Positions 1 through 11,123 of a DNA stretch of 64,000 nt are shown here, in pieces. The stretch is from Aliidiomarina sp. B3213 (GTDB lineage Bacteria; Pseudomonadota; Gammaproteobacteria; Enterobacterales; Alteromonadaceae): positions 248,001 through 312,000 of the forward strand of contig NZ_QMKJ01000002.1 in the NCBI RefSeq assembly GCF_003290085.1, in the 5' to 3' direction. The notes beneath the pieces were generated by a model. That model did not search any database. It was not told the origin of the DNA and worked only from the letters and a program-made list of their open reading frames with translations. Position 1 is the first letter of the stretch. The number at the start of each line of letters is the position of its first letter. The position numbers and the translations under genes are program-made.

Positions 1-190
1 GAATGAAACGAGTCTTTAGAAGTTCAAAGTCTATGAGGATGCGAGGAGCTGATTATCACTCAGCAGTTGAAACAACAGGCGATATGAATTATTTCCTAAT
101 AAATGATCGCAATTGGGGGCGTCAGCATCAATTTAACGATTAACTTCCGCCGGCAAAAGCAGAGACGCTAGCAGGCTCAGCCAACCTAAA

Positions 191-1141
191 TCAGAACTCA
201 TTAAAAATTCCTAATTCCTGGACAAGTATATAGGCCCCCACGGTCGAAACGTGGTCATCGTCGTAGTATAAAGGAGCTCCCTGAAAATGCGCAAAACAAC
301 GTTCTTTCCGACGGTCACAAAAATACTCGTGAGGAAAAACCTGCTGAAGTTGGTTTGGGAATTGTTGCGCCACTTTAGCAACCGTATCCATAACCCCTTG
401 GTTTCTCGTCATGTAAGACTGTAACGAAACTGACGCACTATAGCGATCGAGAGTTCCTTCATGCACATAAAGACTACGCAACTCATCTCCCACATTCCAA
501 CCCATTTCGGGCACAGAGTGAACGAAAATAACGTTATAATTTGAATCAAGGAGTTCTAAAAGAATGCTTTCTAAACTAGCGCTTAACGCTTGCTCATGAC
601 CAAGTGTTGCTGTTTCGGGGGTTGCAAACACTTGATACTCTTCCGGTTCTAGGCCTCCCTCACCGTTATTAAATCTTGTTGCGCTAAAGTGAATCCCCCA
701 GCGCGCATGAATAATCAGCTCTTTAGGCAGCGCACCGGCCCTAGCTGCTTCGAGTATATGCCCACGAAACTGTTCACATTGAACATCCTTCTCTCGCGCG
801 GGACTTCGTACGGCGAATTCAAAAGGAGGGCAACCGCTCATAGTCAAATTCATCCCAGTCAGAGTATGCTCTTCAGCTAGGGTTTTGACTGCATCCATCA
901 GCACCATGGCATGGCTATCACCAATCACCGCAAAGTCGGCATCAGAAGCAAGGTTGGGCATCCCGAACACACAATGAGAAGTCAGTTGCTTTGCCCGTAA
1001 TGAACTATCAATACAGAGGTCATTTTCGGGTAAGTACCGTTGCGCCTCGTCAATTTGAGCCGCAACGAACCCCGTCTGTGGTGCTGCGCACGCAACCATA
1101 GCTAAAGCAATAAAGCCAAGCCAACATTTGCGTACTAACAA
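191..1141 (-). CDS. SGNH-domain putative lipoprotein
   Basis: A probable secreted or lipid-anchored protein with one SGNH hydrolase-like domain. The GDSH motif (block I Ser) lies near residue 70 and a DDDHVS motif near the C-terminus could supply the Asp/His pair. It resembles the C-terminal SGNH domain of OafA-type O-acyltransferases, but the acyltransferase membrane domain is absent. The N-terminus has a basic start, a hydrophobic stretch and MVAC, a weak lipobox. Longer starts reach into guaA. I prefer the second of two TTG codons (1141), 7 nt after a GGGAG Shine-Dalgarno that sits over the guaA stop, which implies coupling to guaA. Substrate is unknown. Confidence 0.6.
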   Translation of the reverse strand: MLVRKCWLGFIALAMVACAAPQTGFVAAQIDEAQRYLPENDLCIDSSLRAKQLTSHCVFGMPNLASDADFAVIGDSHAMVLMDAVKTLAEEHTLTGMNLTMSGCPPFEFAVRSPAREKDVQCEQFRGHILEAARAGALPKELIIHARWGIHFSATRFNNGEGGLEPEEYQVFATPETATLGHEQALSASLESILLELLDSNYNVIFVHSVPEMGWNVGDELRSLYVHEGTLDRYSASVSLQSYMTRNQGVMDTVAKVAQQFPNQLQQVFPHEYFCDRRKERCFAHFQGAPLYYDDDHVSTVGAYILVQELGIFNEF

Positions 1142-1145
1142 CAAC

Positions 1146-2723
1146 TTACTCCCACTCAATGGTCGCAGGAGGCTTGCCCGAAATGTCATAAACCACACGA
1201 GAAATGCCGTCGATTTCGTTGATAATGCGGTTCGAAACGCGTTCCAACAACTCGTAAGGTAAGTGTGCCCAACGAGCGGTCATAAAGTCGATGGTTTCCA
1301 CAGCGCGTACAGCAACTACCCAGTCGTACTTACGTGCGTCGCCCATTACACCAACACTTTTCACGGGTAGGAATACCGCAAATGCTTGGCTTACTTTATG
1401 ATACCAATCGGCTTTGTGAAGCTCTTCAATGAAAATTGCGTCGGCTCTGCGCAATAAGTCGCAGTATTCCTTTTTCACTTCACCTAACACACGAACGCCT
1501 AAGCCTGGCCCTGGGAATGGGTGGCGATAAAGCATGTCGTAAGGCAAGCCTAGTTCGAGGCCAATTTTACGAACTTCGTCTTTAAACAGTTCGCGTAATG
1601 GCTCAACAAGACCCATCTTCATGTCTTCAGGTAAGCCGCCTACGTTATGGTGCGACTTAATCACGTGTGCTTTACCCGTTTTAGAACCTGCAGATTCAAT
1701 AACGTCTGGGTAAATAGTACCCTGTGCTAGCCAATCAACTTCCGTTAATTTCGAAGCTTCTTCGTCGAACACTTCAATAAACACTCGGCCGATAATTTTA
1801 CGTTTTGCTTCTGGCTCATCTTCGCCTGCAAGCGCAGACAAGAAACGGTCTTCCGCGTCAACGCGAATAATGTTCAAACCAAAATGGTCACCGAACATTT
1901 CCATCACTTGCTCACCTTCGTTTAAACGAAGCAAGCCGTTGTCTACAAAGACACAAGTAAGCTGAGAACCAATAGCACGGTGCAAAAGCATAGCGGTTAC
2001 AGACGAGTCTACTCCGCCCGACAGGCCAAGAATAACTTTGCCACTACCCACTTGTTCACGAATGCGTTCTACCGCGTCGTCAATAATCGATGCGGCGGTC
2101 CATAGCTTTTCACAACCACACACGTCGGTTACGAAATGCTCGAGCATACGTAAACCTTGTTTGGTATGGGTTACTTCCGGGTGGAATTGAACGCCGTAGA
2201 ATTGCTTTTCTTCATTAGCAATGGCTGCATGAGGGCAAGTGTCCGTTTTCGCAACAGTACTGAAACCGTCAGGAATTTCGATAACTTTGTCGCCGTGGCT
2301 CATCCAAACGTCGAGCATTGAAGCGCCGTTGTCGCCAATAGCATCTTCAATTTTATCGAATAGTTTACAGTCGCCTGTGCGCTCTACGCGAGCATAACCA
2401 AATTCACGCTCTAACGAACCTTGAACTTTACCGCCCAATTGCTCAGACATCGTTTGCATGCCGTAGCACACACCTAGAACTGGCACGCCTGCGTTAAAAA
2501 CATATTCTGGCGCACGAGGGGAGTTCGCTTCAGTTACACTTTCAGGGCCACCTGAAAGAATAATACCTTGCGGGTTAAAGTTGCGAATATCTTCTTCGCT
2601 TACGTCCCACGCCCAAAGCTCACAATACACACCAATTTCGCGCACACGGCGTGCAATCAGTTGCGTGTATTGAGAACCAAAATCAAGAATCAGTATTCGA
2701 TGCTGATGAATATCTTGTGTCAT
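1146..2723 (-). CDS. guaA: GMP synthase (glutamine-hydrolysing)
   Basis: Converts XMP to GMP with ATP and glutamine, the last step of guanine nucleotide synthesis, in the cytoplasm. The N-terminal class I amidotransferase domain (about residues 8-205) carries the nucleophile Cys86 in GVCYGMQ and the HPEV His/Glu. The ATP-pyrophosphatase domain follows with the P-loop LSGGVDSS near residue 235, and the C-terminal dimerisation domain ends in the canonical ATIEWE. The 525-residue length matches the family. It starts 5 bp after guaB, forming the usual guaBA operon. Confidence 0.98.
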   Translation of the reverse strand: MTQDIHQHRILILDFGSQYTQLIARRVREIGVYCELWAWDVSEEDIRNFNPQGIILSGGPESVTEANSPRAPEYVFNAGVPVLGVCYGMQTMSEQLGGKVQGSLEREFGYARVERTGDCKLFDKIEDAIGDNGASMLDVWMSHGDKVIEIPDGFSTVAKTDTCPHAAIANEEKQFYGVQFHPEVTHTKQGLRMLEHFVTDVCGCEKLWTAASIIDDAVERIREQVGSGKVILGLSGGVDSSVTAMLLHRAIGSQLTCVFVDNGLLRLNEGEQVMEMFGDHFGLNIIRVDAEDRFLSALAGEDEPEAKRKIIGRVFIEVFDEEASKLTEVDWLAQGTIYPDVIESAGSKTGKAHVIKSHHNVGGLPEDMKMGLVEPLRELFKDEVRKIGLELGLPYDMLYRHPFPGPGLGVRVLGEVKKEYCDLLRRADAIFIEELHKADWYHKVSQAFAVFLPVKSVGVMGDARKYDWVVAVRAVETIDFMTARWAHLPYELLERVSNRIINEIDGISRVVYDISGKPPATIEWE

Positions 2724-2728
2724 GCGCC

Positions 2729-4210
<1,482 letters not shown>

Positions 4211-4244
4211 TTAGGGAACCGCATGGGCTTAATGTTGCGGCGGT

Positions 4245-4273
4245 ATTTTACTCATAGTGGGCGTTGCAGTAAA
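4245..4273 (-). promoter_or_regulatory. Candidate sigma70 promoter of guaBA
   Basis: On the minus strand TTTACT (4273-4268) is followed after exactly 17 nt by TAAAAT (4250-4245). This matches the -35 consensus at 4/6 and the -10 at 5/6. Transcription would start about 40 nt before the guaB ATG. Confidence 0.55.
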
Positions 4274-4319
4274 CTAAAATTTTCTTAATTTTTGTACAAA
4301 TTTCACAGGAACTCCTTTC

Positions 4320-5657
4320 ATGCAGGACGCTCGCGACATATTTACCGTTTCCAGACTTAACCGAGAAGTGCGCGGGTTGCTTGAGCAAAATTTCCCATCT
4401 GTTTGGTTAGTAGGGGAAATTTCAAATTTCTCTCGCCCAGGTTCAGGGCATTGGTACTTCACTTTAAAAGACGAACAGGCACAAATTAGCTGCGCTATGT
4501 TTCGTGGAAATAATATGCGTGTGCAAGCTCAGGTCGCAAATGGCATGCAAGTTATGGTGCGAGCGCGCATTAGTTTGTACGAGCCACGCGGTAACTATCA
4601 GATTATTGTCGAGCATCTAGAACCTGCAGGTGTCGGCTTATTGCAGCAACAATATGAAGAACTCAAAGCCAAGCTCGCCAGTGAAGGGTTGTTTGCGCAA
4701 GAACGAAAAAAGCCGATTCCTTCCGTGCAAAAACTTGGCATTGTTACTTCAGCAACCGGCGCAGCTTTAAAGGACGTTCTTGCCGTACTGCGTCACAGAG
4801 ATCCAAGCATTCATATCATTGTTTATCCTGCTCAAGTGCAAGGTACAGAAGCACCAAAACTCATTCGCCAAGCATTGGCCACAGCGATAGCCCGCAATGA
4901 AGTAGACGCCATATTGCTTACCCGGGGCGGTGGCTCGCTGGAAGACTTATGGGCATTCAACGATGAGCAGTTAGCGCGCGATATCGCCAATAGTCCAATA
5001 CCCACGCTAAGTGCCGTGGGCCACGAAATTGACTTTACCATCGCAGACTTTGTTGCAGACTTGCGAGCGGCAACACCTTCGCAAGCAGCAGAACTGTTAA
5101 GTGCAGATCGCCAACACCATATTCAAAATCTAAACTTACTGCGTCAACGATGCTGGCGAGCTCTAAATCATATTCTTAGCAATGCCAAGCATAAAGCGAA
5201 CTACCTGCAATCGCGCTTGATGCCGCTGAATCCGAAATTCCGTATTGAGAGGCAAGCACAACAGCTGGACGAACTTTCGGCTCGTTTGCAACGCTCGATA
5301 CAACATAGGCTTCGCCAAGAACAAACAAGAACGACCCAATTACAACACCGTTTAGGGCAGCAACACCCAGAGCGCGCCATAAAAGTTGAACAAGAGCTTG
5401 CACAAAAACGAGAGCAACGCCTGATGAGTAGCATGGTTCGGCTACTGAATGAAAAGCGCCGGAACTTAACTTCCCACAACCAAGCTTTGCATTTGGTTAG
5501 TCCGCTAAATGTGTTGAACCGTGGCTACTCACTCACCTTTGACGAGAACAATAAAATTGTTAAGAAGGTAGACGACCTGCAGATAGGAAAGTCGATTGAA
5601 ACCAGGCTAGGTCAAGGCAGAGTGGTAAGTACCATTACCGCAATTAAACCGGAATAG
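4320..5657 (+). CDS. xseA: Exodeoxyribonuclease VII large subunit
   Basis: Catalytic subunit of exonuclease VII, which degrades single-stranded DNA from both ends to short oligonucleotides during repair. An N-terminal OB-fold (residues about 8-105, with GEISNF and GHWYFTLKD) is followed by the nuclease domain (TRGGGSLEDLW, then AVGHEIDFT) and a long coiled C-terminal region rich in Gln/Arg that in the family binds XseB. 445 residues is normal. It is divergent from guaB, and the ATG follows an AGGAA Shine-Dalgarno. xseB is not in the window. Confidence 0.96.
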   Translation: MQDARDIFTVSRLNREVRGLLEQNFPSVWLVGEISNFSRPGSGHWYFTLKDEQAQISCAMFRGNNMRVQAQVANGMQVMVRARISLYEPRGNYQIIVEHLEPAGVGLLQQQYEELKAKLASEGLFAQERKKPIPSVQKLGIVTSATGAALKDVLAVLRHRDPSIHIIVYPAQVQGTEAPKLIRQALATAIARNEVDAILLTRGGGSLEDLWAFNDEQLARDIANSPIPTLSAVGHEIDFTIADFVADLRAATPSQAAELLSADRQHHIQNLNLLRQRCWRALNHILSNAKHKANYLQSRLMPLNPKFRIERQAQQLDELSARLQRSIQHRLRQEQTRTTQLQHRLGQQHPERAIKVEQELAQKREQRLMSSMVRLLNEKRRNLTSHNQALHLVSPLNVLNRGYSLTFDENNKIVKKVDDLQIGKSIETRLGQGRVVSTITAIKPE

Positions 5658-5672
5658 GCATAGAGTAAGTAT

Positions 5673-5707
5673 AAAAAAGCCGCTTGCTTAACTCACAAAC
5701 GGCTTTT
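5673..5707. terminator. Bidirectional terminator between xseA and mscS
   Basis: AAAAGCCG (from 5675) pairs with CGGCTTTT (5700-5707) around a 17-nt loop. A-rich and T-rich flanks give a U-tract on either strand. It lies between convergent xseA and mscS. Confidence 0.7.
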
Positions 5708-5740
5708 GTGTTTCTGTTCTACGATAAACAGCTCGAAGAA

Positions 5741-6559
5741 CTAATCGTCTTTTTGAATATGCACATCCATTTGTGGGAACGGAATGCCAATACCGTTTTC
5801 ATCAAGCTTGTCTTTAATTTTTTCTAAGTTTTCCCACATGTACGGCCAGTAGTCTTCGCTTTTCACCCACGGGCGAACAATAAAGTTTACTGATGAGTCA
5901 CCCAATGCACTTACTGCCACATTTGGCGCGGGAGTCGGCAAGGTACGCTCGTCTGCATTTATGACGTCTAGCAACACTTGCTTAGTTTTTTGCAAATTAG
6001 CACTGTAAGACACACCAATCACCATATCTACACGTCGTGTTGGCTCTTCCGTAAAGTTAGTAATTTCAGAGCCAGTAATGCGTGAGTTAGGCACAATCAC
6101 TTTTTTATTGTCTGGTGTTTTTAGCACAGTGGTGAATAGCTCAATTTTTTCCACAGAGCCTGCAATACCGCCTGCATCTACGTAGTCGCCCGACTTAAAC
6201 GGACGATAAATCATAATTAGCACGCCCGAAGCAAAATTAGAAAGCGAGCCTTGCAATGCCAAGCCAATAGCTAAACCGGCAGCACCTAAGATGGCAATAA
6301 ATGACGTAGTTTGAATACCTACGTGCGAAAGCGCCATAAGCAGAGCTGCGATGACGATAATAGTGCGCACGATAGCCGCAATGAACGACACGACGGCATT
6401 GTCTACTGAAGACTTACCCAGTCGTTTCGACAAACTGCGCGAAATAAACTTAGCGAGCATAAATCCCACAACGAGGATAATAAGCGCAACTGCAATTTTT
6501 CCGACAAGAAGAAGTATGGCTTCTTGGTTCTCTTCAAACCAACTTAAAACGTTATCCAT
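5741..6559 (-). CDS. mscS: Small-conductance mechanosensitive channel, MscS family
   Basis: Inner-membrane homoheptameric channel that opens under membrane tension and protects against hypo-osmotic shock. Three N-terminal membrane segments lie at about residues 15-38, 58-80 and 88-115. The third, pore-lining one has the Gly/Ala-rich GAAGLAIGLALQGSLSNFASG signature. The beta domain follows (FKSGDYVDAGGIAGSV), then the alpha/beta vestibule domain. 272 residues is close to E. coli MscS. It is downstream of gspN on the same strand but separated by 68 bp and has its own AGGAA ribosome site, so it may be independent. Confidence 0.95.
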   Translation of the reverse strand: MDNVLSWFEENQEAILLLVGKIAVALIILVVGFMLAKFISRSLSKRLGKSSVDNAVVSFIAAIVRTIIVIAALLMALSHVGIQTTSFIAILGAAGLAIGLALQGSLSNFASGVLIMIYRPFKSGDYVDAGGIAGSVEKIELFTTVLKTPDNKKVIVPNSRITGSEITNFTEEPTRRVDMVIGVSYSANLQKTKQVLLDVINADERTLPTPAPNVAVSALGDSSVNFIVRPWVKSEDYWPYMWENLEKIKDKLDENGIGIPFPQMDVHIQKDD

Positions 6560-6582
6560 TTATGTTTCCTCGTTTGTTGTAG

Positions 6583-6612
6583 CTTTGTTTTTCGTAACTT
6601 TGTTCTTCGTAA
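6583..6612. repeat. 15-bp tandem duplication upstream of mscS
   Basis: Two adjacent 15-bp units, CTTTGTTTTTCGTAA (6583-6597) and CTTTGTTCTTCGTAA (6598-6612), differ at one base. They lie 24-53 nt upstream of the mscS start, in its leader or promoter zone. Confidence 0.8.
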
Positions 6613-6627
6613 CTAAATAATTCGGTT

Positions 6628-7377
6628 TTAGCGGCTTTCTGCACTAAATATGTATTGCCCCTGGCTGTTAGGGTTACCCACCATGCGTAACGCGTCACGT
6701 ATCACTTGAGGCGCCTGTGCAGTCGGCTTTAGGTGTCCGTTTAAGGTATAGCCAGTGTTGCTTAATTGTAGATTAAAGAAAATACCTAGCATATTGTCTT
6801 CTGGCATATTCAATACCACCTCTCCAGAGTCGCATTGAGCCGTGACTTGGTAGTCGCCCACGCTTTCCCAACTCTGTCCAATTCGGGTGGTTACATCAAA
6901 CGCTCTGCCTTGTCCTTTCAAAGCACTACATAGCGGTTGGCCCTGATTAAACTCTTCAATATGCAATGTGTACTCCCCCCGAACAGGGACCAATGCCGCA
7001 GCGGGTATGTCTAACCAGTTTACGGTTTTCTCTAAGTCACCACGAACCATAAGTTCTTCCACACTAACACCAGACATACTGGCATTCACATAGCCATTGA
7101 GTGCAAATGGATTAGATTGCCCGCTCTGTACGCTCACCTTGGTGGCTAACTTTCCGGTGAATAGCGCTAACGGGAATATTTCCCATGCGATGTTTTTCAC
7201 CACGCGCCCCTGCACTTGAACGGTGTCCACTGTCCCATTCCATATAGTTCCCGTTACACCTGAAATGTGTACCGATTGCGGAATAGGTGCCCAGTGAGTG
7301 ACCATACGTGCGGGAAGGAACACCACCAACGCACCTAGGTAAACAATAACGACTAAGGAAATTAACTTAAACTTCAT
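6628..7377 (-). CDS. gspN: Type II secretion system protein N
   Basis: Accessory inner-membrane component of the type II secretion machine; the family has one N-terminal membrane anchor and a periplasmic domain. Here residues about 5-25 are hydrophobic, and the following region has the typical GTIWNGTVDTVQV pattern and repeated beta-strand-like segments. 249 residues is a normal size. Last gene of the gsp operon, overlapping gspM by 4 bp (ATGA-type coupling). Confidence 0.92.
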   Translation of the reverse strand: MKFKLISLVVIVYLGALVVFLPARMVTHWAPIPQSVHISGVTGTIWNGTVDTVQVQGRVVKNIAWEIFPLALFTGKLATKVSVQSGQSNPFALNGYVNASMSGVSVEELMVRGDLEKTVNWLDIPAAALVPVRGEYTLHIEEFNQGQPLCSALKGQGRAFDVTTRIGQSWESVGDYQVTAQCDSGEVVLNMPEDNMLGIFFNLQLSNTGYTLNGHLKPTAQAPQVIRDALRMVGNPNSQGQYIFSAESR

Positions 7378-7910
7378 CCTGCGGCTCTTACCTGTAATTT
7401 ACGCACACGAACACGGCCCGGCTCATTCGCCGAAGACACGTCTACACTTTCAATAATAACGCCAGCAGAACTTAGCCGTTCTATGTACGCAAGTACCGTT
7501 TCAAATGGAACTTCGTCCACCACTAAAACGCGCGAGCGTTCTTGGGTTTGTATCCGTGTAATTACCATTTCTAGTTCATTCGCTATACGGTTAATTTCAC
7601 CACTCAATGCAGAATCGGTAACCGTTGTGCTTCCGCTGTTTTGGCTATTTGCACGCAACGCCACAATTTGCGCCACACGTTGTTCTACATATGTTGCCAA
7701 CGTTCTTTCGTTATCAAGCCGTTGTTGTGCACTAGCGATACCGTTATGAATTGGCTGCCATATACCCAACCAAAATCCACACACTAAAAGCAACACGGCT
7801 AGCGTAGTTAATAGCGTTCTTTCGCGCGCCTGTAACGCATTCCATTTCTGCTGATAAGGAGCTAGTTGCGTCTGAATTTTCTGAGAAAGCTGTTTTAACT
7901 TGTTACTCAA
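7374..7910 (-). CDS. gspM: Type II secretion system protein M
   Basis: Bitopic inner-membrane protein of the T2SS assembly platform that partners GspL. A short cytoplasmic N-terminus with a Gln-rich helix precedes one membrane segment (about residues 33-51), and a periplasmic ferredoxin-like domain follows. 178 residues fits the family. Overlaps gspL and gspN by 4 bp each, consistent with translational coupling. Confidence 0.93.
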   Translation of the reverse strand: MSNKLKQLSQKIQTQLAPYQQKWNALQARERTLLTTLAVLLLVCGFWLGIWQPIHNGIASAQQRLDNERTLATYVEQRVAQIVALRANSQNSGSTTVTDSALSGEINRIANELEMVITRIQTQERSRVLVVDEVPFETVLAYIERLSSAGVIIESVDVSSANEPGRVRVRKLQVRAAG

Positions 7911-9115
7911 AACGCACCTCCTCGAATCGTCATAGAACCTGAAATTTGTCCGCCACGATTCACCAGTTGCCCTTGCTCTATTTCCAGTTGCTGATTGCGA
8001 ACCGCGGCTTGGAATCGCTCAAACGCTTGGAAATCTTGGCCATTTGCTTGTAAACGTAGTTCTTGGTTCGCTTGGTCGAACTGCAAAACATTAAGCGACA
8101 GCTCTACAGAGGAGAATGCTGGCGTTAACGCATTCATTAAATCTAGGAAACCACCAGCAGCGCCACCCGACAAACGAGTAAGCTCATTGTCCACAAGCCT
8201 GCGCACATTATTCGGTAATTGCGACGCTGAAGCATTAATGCGTTGATAGTGCGACAGCGTAATTTCTTGATAGGCATTTGCTTCGCGGTGCATCGACCAA
8301 ATAGAAGCGCCTTGCATAACTAAGTAGGTCACCAAGCACACGCTTGCTGCAAAAGCAGGGAACTTGAAGACACCCAAACTCGTTTGTTTCTTTTCCTTCT
8401 GCCGAAACTCACCTTGCAGCAAGTTAATATTTTGCGCTGGATTGTTATAAAGGGTATTCAGCATGGCCGATAGTGCCAGCTCTACCTCTGCGTCTGTAAT
8501 GGGAGCAGGAGGTGTTGGCCAGTGAACTTCGCCAAATGCTCTAATCGAGCTCGGCAATTCTTCTGGATCGCTTTGGCTTACCGCAAACCATTCAGGCTCA
8601 ACGCAAAGTCCTTCATAAAGAGACTTTCGTACAACCCAGTCGTTATTAAATTGCGCAACCGACCAAGTGCCCTCTTGCAAAGGTAAAGCCAGAGCGTCGG
8701 GATAAATACCCTGATATGAAAGCTTGGCGCGCTTCAATGCGTCTAGCCAAATCTTAATTTGTGCCTTCGCTATGACTGCAACGGGCAGTTCAGCTTGCGG
8801 CGATGACGCTGCGGGCCATGAAAAATGCAATTCGCTTACGTCTTGGGACACTTCATCTTCTAGCGCAAAAGGAATCACTTGAGCCGCTTGCCTGCGCGAC
8901 TTAGCCGGCAGCTCTAACGCATGAAAACTCATGGCGGACACAGCGCCTAAAATGAACACCGCTCGATTACCTATCTGCTCGGCAACCTCCGGTAAACTGT
9001 GTAAACCGTTTCCTTGCCCCGAAGCAATAATTTCATGCGTTTGCATATTTTCTATATGCCAGAAAACAGCCTGCTCTGCCTCTGCGGGTAAACGAATAAC
9101 TGCTACTTCACTCAT
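7907..9115 (-). CDS. gspL: Type II secretion system protein L
   Basis: Assembly-platform protein that recruits the GspE ATPase to the inner membrane. The cytoplasmic actin-like domain spans roughly residues 1-235, one membrane segment lies near 250-270, and a periplasmic ferredoxin-like domain completes the 402 residues. The conserved VIPFALEDEVSQDV segment of the cytoplasmic domain is present. It overlaps gspK by 8 bp and gspM by 4 bp. Confidence 0.94.
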   Translation of the reverse strand: MSEVAVIRLPAEAEQAVFWHIENMQTHEIIASGQGNGLHSLPEVAEQIGNRAVFILGAVSAMSFHALELPAKSRRQAAQVIPFALEDEVSQDVSELHFSWPAASSPQAELPVAVIAKAQIKIWLDALKRAKLSYQGIYPDALALPLQEGTWSVAQFNNDWVVRKSLYEGLCVEPEWFAVSQSDPEELPSSIRAFGEVHWPTPPAPITDAEVELALSAMLNTLYNNPAQNINLLQGEFRQKEKKQTSLGVFKFPAFAASVCLVTYLVMQGASIWSMHREANAYQEITLSHYQRINASASQLPNNVRRLVDNELTRLSGGAAGGFLDLMNALTPAFSSVELSLNVLQFDQANQELRLQANGQDFQAFERFQAAVRNQQLEIEQGQLVNRGGQISGSMTIRGGAF

Positions 9116-10109
9116 TCTCTACGTATCCTCCACGAGAACGGTGTAATACAAAGCTCGCCCCTTGCGAAACTTGTAAAATCGATGTTCCATATAATTCTAA
9201 TTCACCATATTGAATTTGCGCCTGCAGCTCAAAATATTCACTGGTGAGCGTTAAGTCTTCAAAATCTGAGCCTTGGTTTCCTGCTTCGTTTAATGCTTGC
9301 AAACCAGGGTCTTGTTTAATGTCATCTACCGTATCATAACCTTGCTCTGGACGATTACCAATAAGCGACTCTGCGGCAGAAATATCGATAGCGCCTCGAA
9401 AAAACGCAACAACAATTTCTGCCTTTTCAGGATCTACGGTATTTAAATTAAAATTCCATTCACGAACATTAGGAATAACACAAATATAAGGCCGAAGCTG
9501 CTGATAAACTTCGCGAGTATAACCAGCAACTTGTCGTAACTCTGAAATATGGCTCATCAACGTATTGGCCGCCAAATAAGGTTGCGGCAACGACTCATAG
9601 TCTGGGTCTTCTGCACCAATAGACTCATGCAACATGCTGTCTTCGTCTAACCAGTCCATAAGCGTTGCGGTCAATCTTTCCGCCTTATAAGAGTCAAACT
9701 CTAAGACTTCAAGCAGCGCTTGGTAGCGCTCTTTTGCCATTTCCCGGTCAGCCGACTCACCTTCCTGGAGCGCCAAACTATTAATATTAAAGCATGCGTG
9801 CAAGTCTTTCAGTTGACCGCCTATCGTACCTCCGCGAACCGGGAACGGTCCTTGAGGCTGCGCCCATGGCTGTTGCAAATTAAACTTTCCTTCCTCTTCC
9901 TCTTGCACTCCAAGTAATACTTGTTGTGCCAGTGCTTCCGCACTTAACCAATGCCAATAGGCTTGTTCCGAAGACTCATGGGCACCAGTACGTGCCAATT
10001 GATAACGCAATTGGCCGCTCATTTTCACGGCAATGGCGGCGACAATCGCAATCACCAATAAAACGGTGATAATGGCTACACCTTGTTGTCTTTGTTTAGT
10101 TCGGCGCAT
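9108..10109 (-). CDS. gspK: Type II secretion minor pseudopilin GspK
   Basis: Largest minor pseudopilin, at the tip of the pseudopilus with GspI and GspJ. The class III leader ends QQG before VAIITVLLVIAIVAAIAV. Position +5 of the mature protein is Thr, consistent with the family, where GspK lacks the Glu5 found in other pseudopilins. The large globular insert (residues about 60-300) contains the acidic calcium-site-type residues typical of GspK. 333 residues. Overlaps gspJ by 14 bp. Confidence 0.94.
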   Translation of the reverse strand: MRRTKQRQQGVAIITVLLVIAIVAAIAVKMSGQLRYQLARTGAHESSEQAYWHWLSAEALAQQVLLGVQEEEEGKFNLQQPWAQPQGPFPVRGGTIGGQLKDLHACFNINSLALQEGESADREMAKERYQALLEVLEFDSYKAERLTATLMDWLDEDSMLHESIGAEDPDYESLPQPYLAANTLMSHISELRQVAGYTREVYQQLRPYICVIPNVREWNFNLNTVDPEKAEIVVAFFRGAIDISAAESLIGNRPEQGYDTVDDIKQDPGLQALNEAGNQGSDFEDLTLTSEYFELQAQIQYGELELYGTSILQVSQGASFVLHRSRGGYVENE

Positions 10110-10752
10110 TCAAATCCTCCGAACCATTCCCCGATTCTTGCCGCACCTCACCCATGGGTATTGGCCCCGAGGTTAATAATACTCTTTCAAAGATACCTAA
10201 ATACTCGTGCTCTAGCTTCACCCGTACAATGTCGGGAAGTTGACCTTCGACAGACCAACGTTCAAACGATTCGCCTGCGCGTTCAAAAACCACTTCAAAA
10301 CTTACCACATGTTCTAGCAAGTTCTGCACTGTTGGCTCACCTGAAGCATCGTCAACAAATGGAGCATGAACACGCTGTAATACATTGTCGCGTACTCGAT
10401 AAGCAACCGGTTGTAATTGCGAACGCGGAAGAACATCTCCAGGATTCTGCCAACCCGCACGTACAAACCCCATTCCACCCATGTCGCTGTCGACAACGCC
10501 ACCGTCATTCACGGCATAAACTTGGCGCCTTTCAATGGGAGTGCTGCGCAAAGGGCGAGCAACCATTTGCCGTATATCACGGTCCATGAGTAAAAAGGCG
10601 AACTGTAATTCACTTATGGCTGCTTGCTGCTGACGCGAGGACTCGTCGGCTCGAGTCATTTGTAGCAACACAGAAGAACTCGCAAGTCCTATAATTGCCA
10701 GAATAGCGATGGCAATAACCACTTCAATGAGGGTGAAGCCGCGTTGTTTCAT
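10096..10752 (-). CDS. gspJ: Type II secretion minor pseudopilin GspJ
   Basis: Minor pseudopilin that forms the tip complex with GspI and GspK. The N-terminus MKQRG/FTLIEVVIAIAIL shows the prepilin peptidase site and Glu5. The hydrophobic helix is followed by a beta-rich globular domain. 218 residues is normal. Adjacent frames overlap (1 bp with gspI, 14 bp with gspK). Confidence 0.94.
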   Translation of the reverse strand: MKQRGFTLIEVVIAIAILAIIGLASSSVLLQMTRADESSRQQQAAISELQFAFLLMDRDIRQMVARPLRSTPIERRQVYAVNDGGVVDSDMGGMGFVRAGWQNPGDVLPRSQLQPVAYRVRDNVLQRVHAPFVDDASGEPTVQNLLEHVVSFEVVFERAGESFERWSVEGQLPDIVRVKLEHEYLGIFERVLLTSGPIPMGEVRQESGNGSEDLNAPN

Positions 10753-11123
10753 TAACGCCTCCCCACAAACGTACTTAGTTCAGCGAGCACCTGTCCGTTT
10801 TGTTCTGCCCGAACTCGAACGGTAACTTCACGCAAATCCTCGGTGACTGTTTCAACGACCTGCACCTGCCAGTACCATTCACGCTGGGCAAGCTCCATTT
10901 CACCACGTTGATTATTTCGAGGCGGCCACTGCCCTTCCTTTACTTCTGTTTTCACCACTGCCAACTGGTTACTGGCGATCCATTGTGCGTAATAGCGAGC
11001 TTCTAGCCTTTGCGTGCTGGCGATATGTTGGGTAGCAACCGTAAGCGCAGCGAGTGCCCCAAGCGCGAAAATCGACAAGGCAACCATAACTTCAATAAGC
11101 GTGAATCCGCGAACTTTTACCAT
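10752..11123 (-). CDS. gspI: Type II secretion minor pseudopilin GspI
   Basis: Short minor pseudopilin (123 residues) of the tip complex. Prepilin cleavage site VRG/FTLIEVMVALSIFALGALAAL with Glu5 is clear. The compact C-terminal domain shows the WYWQVQVVET pattern of the family. Overlaps gspH by 7 bp and gspJ by 1 bp. Confidence 0.94.
   Translation of the reverse strand: MVKVRGFTLIEVMVALSIFALGALAALTVATQHIASTQRLEARYYAQWIASNQLAVVKTEVKEGQWPPRNNQRGEMELAQREWYWQVQVVETVTEDLREVTVRVRAEQNGQVLAELSTFVGRR

Noticed and set aside
3-143. Open frame of 46 codons on the plus strand at the left edge
   Set aside because: It may be the tail of a gene starting outside the window, but it has no recognisable family feature and nothing else supports coding.
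10083-10589. 168-codon open frame opposite gspJ/gspK
   Set aside because: Both gsp genes have clear prepilin motifs and operon coupling; the antisense frame has neither.
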